Shown here: piece by piece, positions 1 through 10,131 of the stretch
How the letters are laid out: each line of letters begins with the position of its first letter
Numbering within the stretch: the first letter of the stretch is position 1
NCBI GenBank assembly: GCA_001642005.1
Contig: LWCA01000388.1
Location: 1 to 29,260 of the forward strand
Length of the DNA: 29,260 nucleotides
DNA from: Intoshia linei
Taxonomy: Eukaryota; Orthonectida; Rhopaluridae
Direction of reading: 5' to 3'
Position numbers and translations under genes: made by a program
The notes under the pieces: generated by a model
What the model was told of the DNA's origin: nothing
Seen by the model: the letters and a program-made list of their open reading frames with translations, nothing else
Database searches by the model: none

Positions 1-660
1 ATACACTGACAATAATAAAAATGAAAATTAGAAAATCATTTTCTCTACAACAAATAAATAATACCTTGGAATATTTTTAATTTTTTTTTAATATGGTTTG
101 TTGGTATAATATGGTATCTTAATATTTCAGTTTTAACTTGGGTCTGTAGTGGATGATATTATTTATACAGTATTTCATAAGATTAACCTAATTATTAACC
201 TCACAAGGATAATAATAAAGACAAGAGAGATATAAAAAAGATTAAAGGGATTGACATAATTACATTTAATTTTCAAAAAGTAGACTTTTAATTTTTATAC
301 TGACACTCCAAAATCATCAAACTTACAATTCAATTTTTTTACTGACAAAATATTATTTTATAAAATGTGTTTATTTCTATATTTTTGTTGAGTATTTTTG
401 AGATATATATACTTTTTTGTTGAGTTACTTACAATTTTCGATGAATACTGATCTAGTTAATATATTTACTGACAAAAATGCAATTATGTACTGACAAGAA
501 AGCAATTAAAAACTGAGAAATATGTAATTGAATACTGACAAAATACTTTTTATTACTGATATTTTAATGTGTACACTGACAATTTTATGTTGAAAATACA
601 AAACATTATTTATTAAAAAATGTCAGTATTTAATTAAAATACTGACAAATTAATTAATCC
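1..660. repeat. ACTGACA-motif cluster upstream of the Tigger relic
   Basis: No gene is visible here. ACTGACA followed by A or C recurs on the + strand at about 5, 299, 341, 468, 490, 534, 575 and 641, and once inverted (TGTCAGT) at 621. Near-misses lie at 446 (ACTGAT), 512 (ACTGAGA) and 554 (ACTGATA). The cluster ends just before the Tigger/pogo transposase relic, so it may be the subterminal repeat array of that element. The assignment to the element is inference; the motif copies are seen directly. Confidence 0.6.
621..647. repeat. Perfect inverted repeat, 11-bp arms, 5-bp loop
   Basis: TGTCAGTATTT, then AATTA, then AAATACTGACA. The arms are exact reverse complements and each contains one copy of the ACTGACA motif that recurs through the preceding 600 bp. 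It lies about 20 bp before the first recognisable transposase codons. Confidence 0.85.
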
Positions 661-668
661 CCAATAAC

Positions 669-1636
669 ATTCCAGTGAATGAATACGTAATAAAAGAACA
701 AGCAAAGATTTTAAAATAGGAAATGAATAGCGAAGATTGTGGTGGATTAAAAAGATTCAAAGCCAGTGATGGATGGCTAAGATCATTCAAACGTAGGTAT
801 GATATATCCTATAAAACGTTGTCTGGTACGAAAGCATCATTTAGTCAAAATGATATTGATGATTTTTTTCATAATTTCAAAGATAAATTAATTAAATATG
901 AAATAAAGGACATTTTTAATGCCGATGAAACACACTATATTATAAAAAATTGCCTACGAAAAGCTACATCTTTAGTGCACAGGAATTTACGAAAAAGATT
1001 AAAGACAATAAAGATAGAATTTTACTCAACTGTAGTGCTCTTAGTGAAAAAATCAAACCGTTATTCATTGGAAAAAGTGCCAAACCACGGTGTTTCAAGG
1101 GATTAAATATGAATGAACAACCTTTCTATTATGAAAGTAATTCAACAGCTTAGATGACAAGTCGAATATTTCAAGATTATATGAATAATTTAAATTATTT
1201 ATTTTACAAAACAAATATAAAGGTTCTTATTTTGATAAACAAGCTACATGCCATTCTGAAATGAAACTATCTAATGTTAAGACAATGTTTTTACATGCCA
1301 ATACAACATCCATATTACAACCATGTGATCAAGGTGTACTCTGGCCGTGTAAGTGTATATATACACAGATATATTAGAAATTTGATTAACAAAGAAAACT
1401 TTAAAATCAAAAATATGAGAGGAATAACTATTCTTGACGGTATATTTTATTCCATTGAAGCTTGGAATAAAGTGATTAAAGAAACGATTCAAAATTGTTT
1501 TAAAAAAACAAATGATATTAATGTGGAAAATTACCAATCCAACACTCAGTTAAATACGATCGTATTAGAAGAAAAAATGTTGAGTGAACAGTTAACAGAA
1601 ATTAACTCGTATAATTATAATGTTGTAACTATTTGA
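669..1636 (+). pseudogene. Decayed Tigger/pogo-type DDE transposase
   Basis: This is a relic of a pogo/Tigger transposase (CENP-B-type DNA-binding region followed by a DDE_1 catalytic domain). In frame at 723 the segment FKASDGWLRSFKRRY matches the second helix-turn-helix half, and NADET (first catalytic Asp at 924) opens the catalytic domain. In another frame, from about 950, IGKSAKPRCFKG is the usual conserved block. In a third frame lie DKQATCH (second Asp, 1234) and ILQPCDQGV (third Asp, 1327), 31 codons apart, as in pogo-like DD30D enzymes. The C-terminal part (ITILDGIFYSIEAWN) is back in the 1274 frame. At least three frame changes and in-frame stops (TAG at 717; TAG after 1150) show that it is dead. 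Confidence 0.85.
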
Positions 1637-1902
1637 TTTTAATTACAAATATGGATGAAGTATCAAGTAAACCCATTTGGAATTCAGAAGATAATATCAC
1701 AAATTCTGACTATATTAGGTATTAATTGATAAACTAAAATCGATGATACTAAGAATATGTCCGAATAGTTTAAGTAACATTTACTCGATAGAAAATGAAT
1801 TTCACGAAAAATTATCAAAGAAAAGACAAATTTTTGAATATTATAGTTCTGTATAAAAAATAATAAATTTTGTTTATTTGTTATTTTAACATTTTTTAGT
1901 AA

Positions 1903-2377
1903 TTGATGATTAATTATATAAATAACCAGTTATTTTGTATTAATATTATTTTGTTATATAATGAAACCAAGGGTGGTGTTGATGCACTTGACTATTTATG
2001 TAATGAATACAACGTGAAAAGGAAAAGTAGAAGATGGCCTTACAGTTTATTTCAAGGAATTCTTAACATTCTTGCAGTGAATAATTATATAGTATATTCT
2101 TCTGGAAATGAACATGTTCCTAGGCGGATGTATTTGAGAGAACTTGGAAAATCTTTATGCCATAATCATGTAATACTTAGATCTCAATCTCTGAATAATT
2201 CAATCGGTATTTTATAATTATTGAAAATTGTTACCTGTTCAAAAAAGGCGAAGATGTTATTTATGTAATTACAATGCTAAAAGAACATTTCAAGTATGTG
2301 TTTCATGTAATTAGCATATTTGCAAAGATCATGGAAATATTATTTGTAAAAAATGTTTTGAAAACCACGCCTATTAA
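1903..2377 (+). pseudogene. piggyBac-type transposase, C-terminal remnant
   Basis: The frame at 1903 reads YNETKGGVDALDYLCNEY and then RRWPYSLFQGILNI, the conserved C-terminal part of the piggyBac (DDE_Tnp_1_7) catalytic domain. After a frame change near 2217, positions 2234-2377 encode the Cys-rich tail: RRRCYLC, then CVSC, a TAG stop, and HICKDHG with a further CKKC. The upstream two thirds with the first catalytic Asp residues are not recognisable. The stop, the frame change and the missing N-terminus make this a pseudogene. It lies directly after the Tigger relic, so one element may have landed in or beside the other. Confidence 0.8.
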
Positions 2378-3659
2378 AATAATTAAATCGTATAACAAAA
2401 TGTTATATTGCTTCGTGTCACATTTTTCATTTATAAAAATAGACCATTTTTTATGCGTCTGCGAGCGTTAACGTTATAAGAAAGCGCGAGCACTAACGGG
2501 TTAAAACAAAAAATGTGAAATAATTAACAGTCCGAAAATTAAAAAAGAAAATTATTCTAATATAGCTTATTCCAGTTGATATAAATACAAAATTTCAACA
2601 CCAGATCTACGCATTCCCGGTGAAAAATAATTTTTAATATATTATCAACCAATATTTTTCAAATATTTCGACTAAAATAAAAATTGAAAATGTAAATATT
2701 GATCCTACAATTTCAAAAAAAATGTGCAATTTGTATGTCTATACATTTACAATAAAGAAATACGGGTGGAAATCTATATAATTCATTCCTTCGGATTTTT
2801 TTTCATTCTTAAATTCTCATTTTCAAAATATTTTAGTCTAAAAACTACAACAACGAAGTATAAACTTTATGGGTCTTTCGTATTTTAGAGCCAATAGTTT
2901 GAAGATTTTATATAAACTTTATTGAATAAAATTTATTTTTTTTGTTAACAATATACGTCAGTGATAGCAAAAGTTGTTTTAGTGTACAAATAGACAAGAT
3001 AAAAATTTAAACTTGACGTATTTTCTAATTTTATCGATAATTTATTTTCAATTGTTATAAAATTGTATTTTATACTAAAAATAATATTGATAAATTTAAT
3101 TTTTAATCAAATACCAAGAAAGTGCAGAAAAAGGAATGACAATTAATCAATGAATTAAAAAATACATAATTAATGTTTAATTGTTACAATACGCTTATTA
3201 AATAGTTACATTATATTAAAACAATCTGTATAAGATATGAAATCTAAAATAAAAACTTAAACGACTTTAGAGCATAATTTTTGAATGGCTCTATTCATTA
3301 CAATGCTTTGCAATCTTGGCAAAATTAATCTAAAATTAAAGTGCTGATTCCGTTAATTATTATCGCATACCAAAATCGGAAATTTTCAAATTTTTTTCAA
3401 AAATTAAGATGTATCTTTCCTTTCCTACTACATTACCTTCTAACATTTTTACTGTGGGAATCTTATAGTTCTTTTAGAAAAATTTAACAGGTAAGTGATC
3501 CGAACAGAAGACCTCTACTTATTCTAAATTTTGAAACACCTGGTAAATACGTACAACTTGAATGGTACACTGTACATCGCACTCACACTTTTATTCTAAA
3601 AAATATAGTAATTTAAATACAATACAACTTCATTGCATATTTTAATTGAGTGAGTAGAA
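2378..3659. other. Gene-free stretch before the THADA-like gene
   Basis: There is no convincing coding sequence. Positions 2501-2840 are an inverted copy of a dispersed repeat (separate entry). A short less AT-rich patch at about 2455-2500 (GCGAGCGTTAACG, AAAGCGCGAGCACTAACGG) stands out but I do not recognise it. The last few hundred bases presumably hold the promoter and 5' untranslated region of the gene starting at 3660; I see no specific element. Confidence 0.5.
2501..2840 (-). repeat. Dispersed repeat family 1, copy A (inverted)
   Basis: The reverse complement matches 15811-16136 over its whole length at roughly 85% identity by eye. Landmarks shared in the same order are GGAATGAATTATATAGAT, TTTCTTTATTG, ATTTACATTTTCAATTTTTA, GGGAATGCGTAGAT, GGAATAAGCTATAT and ATTATTTCACATTTTTTG. 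The last part is also present at 27730-27800. No coding capacity is visible, so this is probably a non-autonomous transposable element or the 3' end of one. Confidence 0.85.
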
Positions 3660-6600
3660 ATGTCCGTTTTAGAAAAATTTTTTATACTCAAAACTACATC
3701 AAGGAAATCACTAATTAAGGAAATACGAAGAATAGAAAATTTTGAAAAATTGGTATATGATCGTTTGGTATCTTTTATAGACAATGAAATTGATTACACA
3801 GATATGAGGAGTGTAGTAACGTTGATTGAATTGGCGATGGAATCATTAATTGACGTAAAAAAATTAACCGTACAAGACCATAATAAAATATTATGCAAGT
3901 TTTTAATAATGGGTAAAAAATTATTGAAATTGGTTTTGGAGCATAATCATAAAAAAGTGGAAAATGTTGAAAATTTAACAATTTTGCATTATTTAAGGTT
4001 TTTGATAGAAACATTTAAATACTATTATTTGAAAAAAGGTGGTGAAAAGTTTAATGATGATTTTTATCAATATTTTTGGGATTGTTTGGCGAATGATGAT
4101 TGTCCTTTAGTTTGGAAATCTCAAATTTCATTTATTTTGGTTTACATGATAAAATCTGATTATGCTGAAAAGAGTCAAGAACATTTATTGGAAATTTTTC
4201 ATTTTTTTACAGCAAAATCAAACGAAAAAACCAAGTCTATTATAAACGTTGATAAAACAAAATTCTGCGAAAAAAATGTGTCAAATTTGTACGCGTTTTT
4301 GAGTGCTATTTTAAATTGTTTTGATGGCGATGAGTCGAGCGATTTTATTAACGAAATTATCCAAACAACACTGGATATGTGTTTTATATCAGATTGTACC
4401 AATATATATGAAGTTGTTCAGATAATTCGTTTATATCATGCAAGTTTAAAAGTATCCAGTAATTATATGAAAATTAATTTGGTAATATCTATCTACGATT
4501 TTGCTTTATCAAAAATTTATCCTTATTCAATTGTTTCTTCTCAATCTAAAAAATTGGTCAATTACTGTTTACATGTTTTGTCGAAAAATCATGCTTCATC
4601 AATAAAACCAATTTTTGAAGAATGTTTGGAATTTAAAAACGAAAAACTTGATTTGTATACATTGTCGGTAATTGTGCAATTTATCAATTTTCCTGTTGAA
4701 AACATTGATTTTTCTATAATAGCCAGCAAAATTTTGACATTTTTAAATAATCGAGATTTACATTCCCAAGTTGCGAATGCATATACCTGTCTTGCTGCAG
4801 TGGATTCTTTAAAAACTGTTGATTGGTTAAATAGATGGATGAAACCTATTGTTTTAATTTTTGACGACAAAAACAATGAATCTGGAAAAGATTCCGATGT
4901 TATTGAACAAACAATTTTTGAGTGCATTTTACCGAAAATGATGAAAAATGTTGATAATTTTTACGAATTTTGCGAAAATTACATTTTTAAGAAGAGCACG
5001 AGACTCTACTTAAAAATGTCCATGATCAATCAAAAATATAAATTGGCTAATTTCAAAAAAATTTCTCAATTAGTTCATTCAGAATCCCCTGAGGAACGTA
5101 TTGATGCTGTGACCCTTATTGGTCTAAGTAAATCAAACAGTGACTGTTTAAAAAATACTTTAACATCTATAGAAGATTTTACCTTGACCAACACATTTGC
5201 TGCGCCAGGAATTAGAATAAAATTAAAAACATTTTATAAAAAATATTTTAATCTTATCGGACCATTGTGCAAAAATAATGTCAATTATCAATCTCATATT
5301 TCTACAATGTTAAAAATTATATTTTGCAAATTGTCCATTTTGTCACCTTACCAGGTGCAAGAAGTTGATCTAAGTTTGTTTAATTATTTTATATCAAGTA
5401 TTCCAATAAACGAAGAATTATTAAATTTGATTAAATCTAGAAAAAATAAAATTCTTGCGTTTTATTTGAGTTCCTACGAAAGTATTCAGCTAAAAATATT
5501 GAAAATATCGAAAAAACTGGCAATCATTTTCATGAAATACAATTTAATTTTTTTTAAAATAGATATGGCAAAAGATGTTATCGAAAAATGCATATTGTCA
5601 TTTAGACCAGCCGACGTGAAAACTGTAAATTGTGTATTGAGTTATATTTCTTTTATGAATTTCAACAAAATTGAAAAGGAAAAATGCAACATGCAAAATC
5701 TTTTATTTCAATATTTTGATTCATTTTACAAAATATTTCATCAACTTGAAAAAGATACTATAAAAATTATTAAAGAAAATGTTGCGATTTATCCAATCAT
5801 GTCTGCAATCAACGCTTTTGTTCCTTATCTTGTGTACCAGGATGACACACATGCACTGGACTTTAGCAATCACAAAATTATTTACTTTTTCCAAGTTTAC
5901 TTGTGTTATTTACCTAAAATGATTCAACTTTTTATTCCCCATCTTTCAAGTACTAACGACGATCATATCAATTTGGACCAAATTGTACTAGTTTCAACCT
6001 GGCGTTGCATTCAAGAAATTGCAAATTTAATGAAATTGCTTTACGAATGCGAAAATAAAAATATTCTCAAAATTTTTCATTATCTACAATTTTATGAGAC
6101 TTTTAACCAACTTTTCCAAAAAGCAAAACACCGTGGAGCATTGGAAGTGACAGTAACTGCTTATAGTTATTTTTTAAATTGCATTAAAGACGTACATGTG
6201 TATTCTGGGTCAAATAAACTTTGTTACAGAGAGGTGGAACCTGGTCATGATGAATTACGTTGTACCAATTCTATTGACATTGAGAAATTTGAATTTGTAA
6301 AAAATCCTTTGAATTTATTAGATTCAATTTTAAATGACGCTTTTTGTACTGATGAAAACTTAAATTTGTATAAATGTTCGGTTAAACGAAGTGCAGGTTT
6401 ACCATTAATAATAATGGCAATATTGAAAAGTGTCAATTTTAGGGATGCTAACCTTGTACAAGTTTTATTTAATAGATTGATCAATATTACCTCTGAAAAG
6501 GATGGAATACATCTAGATTTCAAAATACACGCGTTTAATATTATTACCATTGTTTTGAAATCTGGAATACATTACCAATTTATTTCTCCATATATTGATG

Positions 6601-7691
6601 AAATTGCGATTCAAACATTGGAAAATTTGAAAAAGGTTCCTTGGGGTGTTAGAAATGCAAGTAATCGTTGTTTTACTGCTGTTATAGCCAGGCTTTTTGG
6701 TTCATCCACTGGAAAAATGACTATGAGATTGTTTGTAAAAAACCATTTTAATTTATTTAATTATATTTTAAAAACTTTGAAATTAGTATATAAACCTTGT
6801 ACTATCCACGAAAATTATGTTGATAATGAAATTATATCAAAAAATCACTACATGTTTGCAATTTTGTTGATTTTAGAATGTATAAAATCTACAACATTGC
6901 ATGAAATTTGTTCTCGAGAGACATATTTAACTCGAAAGTGTTTGTTTACATTTTTCAAAGACTTATCAATTTTACTTACCAGTTTTGTGTATATGATTCG
7001 AAAAAAGGCTGCAAAAGTACTTGCTCAACTAATTTCCCCTGAATGTGTTACAGAGATTAATTCTTACCTTCACGATATGCTGACATCTTTCTATATAATC
7101 CATGCTGATGTTCCGAATTATGTTCATGGGTTTTTAATGTATATTAATTTTGTTTTTAAGTATCACCCTGTAGATTTATTAATTTTACAAGATGTTGATA
7201 AATGTATAAACTTGTACAAGAACCACATATTATCCTACACATTTCAAAGTTTAATGATTGATATTTACAAAAATGTGTCGAACGACACATCAATAAACAA
7301 AATTAAAAATTACCGTAAAAGTATCTGCAGTACAAAAACATTTATTGATTCAGTATATAAATGTCCTGTATTGTGTTTATTTGATGTAAAATTATCCGTC
7401 CAAAATTCGGCAAATATTGTGGAATTAATCCAATATCAAAAAAAAACTGACAAATATTTTGTCAATACTTTTGTTCACAATCTTGAAAAAATTTCTGAGT
7501 ATTATAAAAATGATGATTTTGATATTTCTTATATCTGTGAATATTATGCCAGCTTTTTTAAAATTTGTGATACTCAACAAATATCAATTGAACAATTTAT
7601 AATTGTATTTTATATGTATTCATTATTATTTGAATTTTTAGATTCTGAAATGTACATTCAACTTTTTTTTGTTCAGTTCTATTTTTATTGA
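3660..7691 (+). CDS. THADA/Trm732-like HEAT-repeat protein (DUF2428)
   Basis: One uninterrupted 1343-residue reading frame from ATG to TGA. The family (human THADA, yeast Trm732) are armadillo/HEAT-type helical proteins; Trm732 partners the methyltransferase Trm7 for 2'-O-methylation of tRNA position 32, and animal THADA is linked to metabolism. The diagnostic DUF2428 region is clear: VKRSAGLPLIIMAILKS near residue 907 and PWGVRNASNRCFTAVIARLFG near 993, the block that reads RRSAGLP and W.VRN....F..L..R..G in relatives. MIRKKAAKVLAQLISP near 1112 looks like another helical repeat. The rest is weakly conserved helical sequence. The length is near yeast Trm732 (about 1420) but well short of human THADA (about 1950). 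No introns are visible over 4 kb although nearby genes have many. A further 3' exon cannot be excluded because the ORF ends abruptly after a hydrophobic run. The family call is firm; the tRNA role is by homology. Confidence 0.85.
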   Translation: MSVLEKFFILKTTSRKSLIKEIRRIENFEKLVYDRLVSFIDNEIDYTDMRSVVTLIELAMESLIDVKKLTVQDHNKILCKFLIMGKKLLKLVLEHNHKKVENVENLTILHYLRFLIETFKYYYLKKGGEKFNDDFYQYFWDCLANDDCPLVWKSQISFILVYMIKSDYAEKSQEHLLEIFHFFTAKSNEKTKSIINVDKTKFCEKNVSNLYAFLSAILNCFDGDESSDFINEIIQTTLDMCFISDCTNIYEVVQIIRLYHASLKVSSNYMKINLVISIYDFALSKIYPYSIVSSQSKKLVNYCLHVLSKNHASSIKPIFEECLEFKNEKLDLYTLSVIVQFINFPVENIDFSIIASKILTFLNNRDLHSQVANAYTCLAAVDSLKTVDWLNRWMKPIVLIFDDKNNESGKDSDVIEQTIFECILPKMMKNVDNFYEFCENYIFKKSTRLYLKMSMINQKYKLANFKKISQLVHSESPEERIDAVTLIGLSKSNSDCLKNTLTSIEDFTLTNTFAAPGIRIKLKTFYKKYFNLIGPLCKNNVNYQSHISTMLKIIFCKLSILSPYQVQEVDLSLFNYFISSIPINEELLNLIKSRKNKILAFYLSSYESIQLKILKISKKLAIIFMKYNLIFFKIDMAKDVIEKCILSFRPADVKTVNCVLSYISFMNFNKIEKEKCNMQNLLFQYFDSFYKIFHQLEKDTIKIIKENVAIYPIMSAINAFVPYLVYQDDTHALDFSNHKIIYFFQVYLCYLPKMIQLFIPHLSSTNDDHINLDQIVLVSTWRCIQEIANLMKLLYECENKNILKIFHYLQFYETFNQLFQKAKHRGALEVTVTAYSYFLNCIKDVHVYSGSNKLCYREVEPGHDELRCTNSIDIEKFEFVKNPLNLLDSILNDAFCTDENLNLYKCSVKRSAGLPLIIMAILKSVNFRDANLVQVLFNRLINITSEKDGIHLDFKIHAFNIITIVLKSGIHYQFISPYIDEIAIQTLENLKKVPWGVRNASNRCFTAVIARLFGSSTGKMTMRLFVKNHFNLFNYILKTLKLVYKPCTIHENYVDNEIISKNHYMFAILLILECIKSTTLHEICSRETYLTRKCLFTFFKDLSILLTSFVYMIRKKAAKVLAQLISPECVTEINSYLHDMLTSFYIIHADVPNYVHGFLMYINFVFKYHPVDLLILQDVDKCINLYKNHILSYTFQSLMIDIYKNVSNDTSINKIKNYRKSICSTKTFIDSVYKCPVLCLFDVKLSVQNSANIVELIQYQKKTDKYFVNTFVHNLEKISEYYKNDDFDISYICEYYASFFKICDTQQISIEQFIIVFYMYSLLFEFLDSEMYIQLFFVQFYFY

Positions 7692-8544
7692 TCTGGTTCA
7701 AATTCTGATATTGGTAAAATTTATTTTTTATTTTATATTTCTGTTGGTTCATTTATTTTTTAGTTTATTAGCAAGAAAAATTGTTACGAGTATTGATTGT
7801 TGAAATGTTTTTCATTTTTAATTTTAGCCAATGGGACCCAGATATTTGCATTTATTTATTTTTTATTGTTAATAATCCTCAATTTAAAGTAGATGGGAAA
7901 TTATCGGTATGTCTTATTTTAGAGGTCAGCAACAAAAAATATTTTAGTCGAGATAGTTTATTTAAACTGTTATTTTCATTATATGTGGTTTGCATTTAGT
8001 ATCATTTTAGAGTTATTGAACGCGTTTTCCGACCTTATTTTATTCTGTCAAATTATACAGATTAAATTTTTAAATTTAGATTTCATGTCATGTTTTAAGC
8101 AAATATATCTACCATATTATGAATGATGAATCATTTGATTATGCTAAAAATAATATTGGATACCTTATGTGTAAAATAGTATATTTTATTAATAGCATAT
8201 TTAATATATTTATTATGTCAGTTTTATATAATATTTTTGATAGGTATGGGATGTATCGTATCTGAAAAGACAATGTGAGTAGGGTAATTTGACGTGGTTT
8301 TGATATTAAAAAATGTTAGTGTTAGTCATTAATTTAGTTAATATGAGAATCGAATTTAATTACTATGCATTAAAATTGATATATTATAAAATATTTTTAA
8401 TTATATTTTTATGTTTTTTATTACAGTGTTTCCTGACCGATAGTCCATACGAAAATTTTGGTCGGGTTTGAGAAATTTCACGAATATATTGGAATTATCA
8501 AAACTTTAGATTAATATAATATTAATTTTGTTCAGTGCTAGTTT

Positions 8545-8620
8545 AATTGTTATGTACTTGGTACAAATAGCAGCTAACGATGCCGAGGGCCAACTTTTTT
8601 ATTTTAAGATTAATTTTATA
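8545..8620 (+). repeat. Dispersed repeat family 1, 5' part, copy D
   Basis: The order of landmarks is GTTATGTACTTGGTACAAA, an AGC(T) patch, then GATGCCGAGGGCCAAC. The same order occurs at 15472-15530 (GTTATGTACTACGTACAAA ... CTGCCGAGGGCCA). At both loci a family-1 segment follows downstream, which suggests that this is the upstream part of the same element. Confidence 0.65.
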
Positions 8621-8640
8621 GTTGATTTTAATGTTTTTTA

Positions 8641-8830
8641 GGTTGTAATTTATCATAATGCCCATGATTTTAAAAAATATCCAGGATTTATGTCTTATAA
8701 AATGCTGTAGCTTTTTTCATTTTTAACTCTAAAGATGTAAGTTTCTGAGGTTGAGATTTACGACAATAGTAATGATATTAAAACGCATCCAGAATTTATT
8801 TTATTTAAAATTCTAGGACTAATTTTAGTA
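8641..8830 (+). repeat. Two ~108-bp tandem units related to repeat family 1
   Basis: Unit 1 starts at 8641 (GGTTGTAATTTATCATAATG, then ATGATTTTAAAA, a TATCCAGGATTTAT block) and unit 2 at 8749 (GGTTGAGATTTACGACAATA, then ATGATATTAAAA, GCATCCAGAATTTAT). The joining segment GATGTAAGTTTCTGA corresponds to GATGTGAGTTTGGA in the copies at 16305 and 28055. The 27.9-28.1 kb copy shows the same internal duplication, so tandem ~110-bp modules are a feature of the family. Confidence 0.65.
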
Positions 8831-9932
8831 CAGGCTAATTCCTATTTAACGGAAAAAAATCCTGATTAACGGACTGAATTTTCTTGAAGTACAAAAATAC
8901 CGTTAAATTTTAAATTAAAATAACTAGCATCATAGTTATACTAAAGCTTTTTTGGTTTAAATTAAAAACTTTAGATACGTAAAACATTTTATTTTCTTCT
9001 TGATTTATCATGATCATGGTTTATTATTAATTATGTGAAATAAAATGGCCTGCAAATTTAGGTTAAATGGAATCAAAATCAAAATTTTTTCATTTTTTTA
9101 ATGCAATGGTTTCCGGTTAAAATAGTGTACGGATCCCCATTTCAAAATATTTATATTTTTGGACCCCAAGGGAAACATGAAATGTAAAACATTAATGACA
9201 AAATTAAAGGTTTTTCATCTTAAGATTTAGTAAAATCATATTTTTCTAAAAAATATTTGAAAAAGAGGACATTTCCCTTAAGCGTTAATAAAATCATATT
9301 TTTCAAAAAAATATTGGTAAAAGAAAGATTTTTTTATTTAGGGTTGGTAAAAGTTAATTTTTTATTTTGGGTTTTGGATTAGGAAGTTGTTGCCCATAAG
9401 ATTTAGTAAAATCGGATTTTTCAGAATAATAATGGAAAAAGAGGATATTTCCTTTAAGCGTTGGTAATATTGGAGTTTTATTTTAGGGTTGGAATAAAAG
9501 GTATTTCTCATAAAATTTGGTAAAATCGTGTTTTTTAAAAAAATATTGTAAAAAGGGTATTGTTCCCTTAAGGGTTGGTAAAATTGGATTTTTTATTTTG
9601 TGATTTGAATGAGTTGACTTTTTCATAAGGTGTCGTAAAATCTGATTTTTCCCTGAGTGCTTGAAATGGTATTTTTTATTAAATTATATTTATGATGGCA
9701 TAAAAGTGGAATTTTTGAAATAATATAGCGGTCGTCTAGGCTTTAGGATAATCAACATCTAGAAACTCTGTAATAAATATTAAAAAATCTCCTATAAAAA
9801 TAAATAAAAGTTGATAAACATTTTTCTATATTTTATTTGAATCTAACGAGAATGTTTTTTCAAAAAAATTCCTCGTTAACGGAATGATATTATTTTCAAG
9901 ACCAATTATTCCGCTAACGATGAATTAGCCTG
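8831..9932. mobile_element. Non-autonomous TIR element (pogo/mariner-like) with TA flanks
   Basis: Left end CAGGCTAATTC at 8831 and its exact reverse complement GAATTAGCCTG ending at 9932 are each bordered by TA, the target duplication of Tc1/mariner/pogo elements. Beyond the 11 exact bases the ends continue to match at about 20 of 24 positions and include TTAACGGA / TTAGCGGA. Each end has a second subterminal TTAACG motif (about 8866 and 9874). The 1.1-kb interior has no transposase; instead it holds eight copies of a ~58-bp tandem repeat. The Tigger relic at 0.7-1.6 kb shows that pogo-type transposases have been present in this genome, but a direct partnership is inference. Confidence 0.7.
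9222..9660. repeat. ~58-bp tandem repeat, eight diverged units
   Basis: The anchor TAAAATC / TAAAAG / TAATATT followed by a T-rich run recurs at 9231, 9289, 9348, 9407, 9465, 9521, 9579 and 9636, spacings of 56-59 bp. Units alternate between one preceded by AAGATTTAG or AAAATTTGG and one preceded by AAGCGTT or AGGGTTGG, so there is a higher-order ~115-bp period. Units are clearly diverged from each other. The array lies inside the TIR element. Confidence 0.8.
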
Positions 9933-10131
9933 TATTTATATAAAAAAAAAGCATTTTATGTTTTTGATCCTGAAGAACTCACTTTCTCAAAATAAAGCAT
10001 GTACTCGAAAATCTATATTAGCATTTTTAATAATATAATAATAAATATATAATAGCATAATTAACAGTTTTACATCCAATGATCCATATACGCATCATTC
10101 AAAATTTTTAAAATAATCGAAGGTTTATATA

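Larger units (their letters stand above)
7692..8830. other. Gene-free AT-rich stretch with dispersed repeats
   Basis: There is no supportable gene. An open frame at 7781-7999 is hydrophobic and low in complexity and shows no family. Positions 8541-8620 share GTTATGTACT and GCCGAGGGCCA with 15472-15530. Positions 8641-8830 hold two ~108-bp units related to dispersed repeat family 1. Both are listed separately. Confidence 0.5.

Noticed and set aside
3596-3784. Minus-strand open frames within and beside the THADA-like gene (also 3775-4014, 4199-4402, 4589-4927, 6245-6550)
   Set aside because: They are antisense shadows of a long conserved coding frame and show no family features.
7781-7999. Open frame after the THADA-like gene, considered as a 3' exon
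   Set aside because: It is hydrophobic and repetitive, and I could not find a junction that gives a convincing THADA C-terminus.
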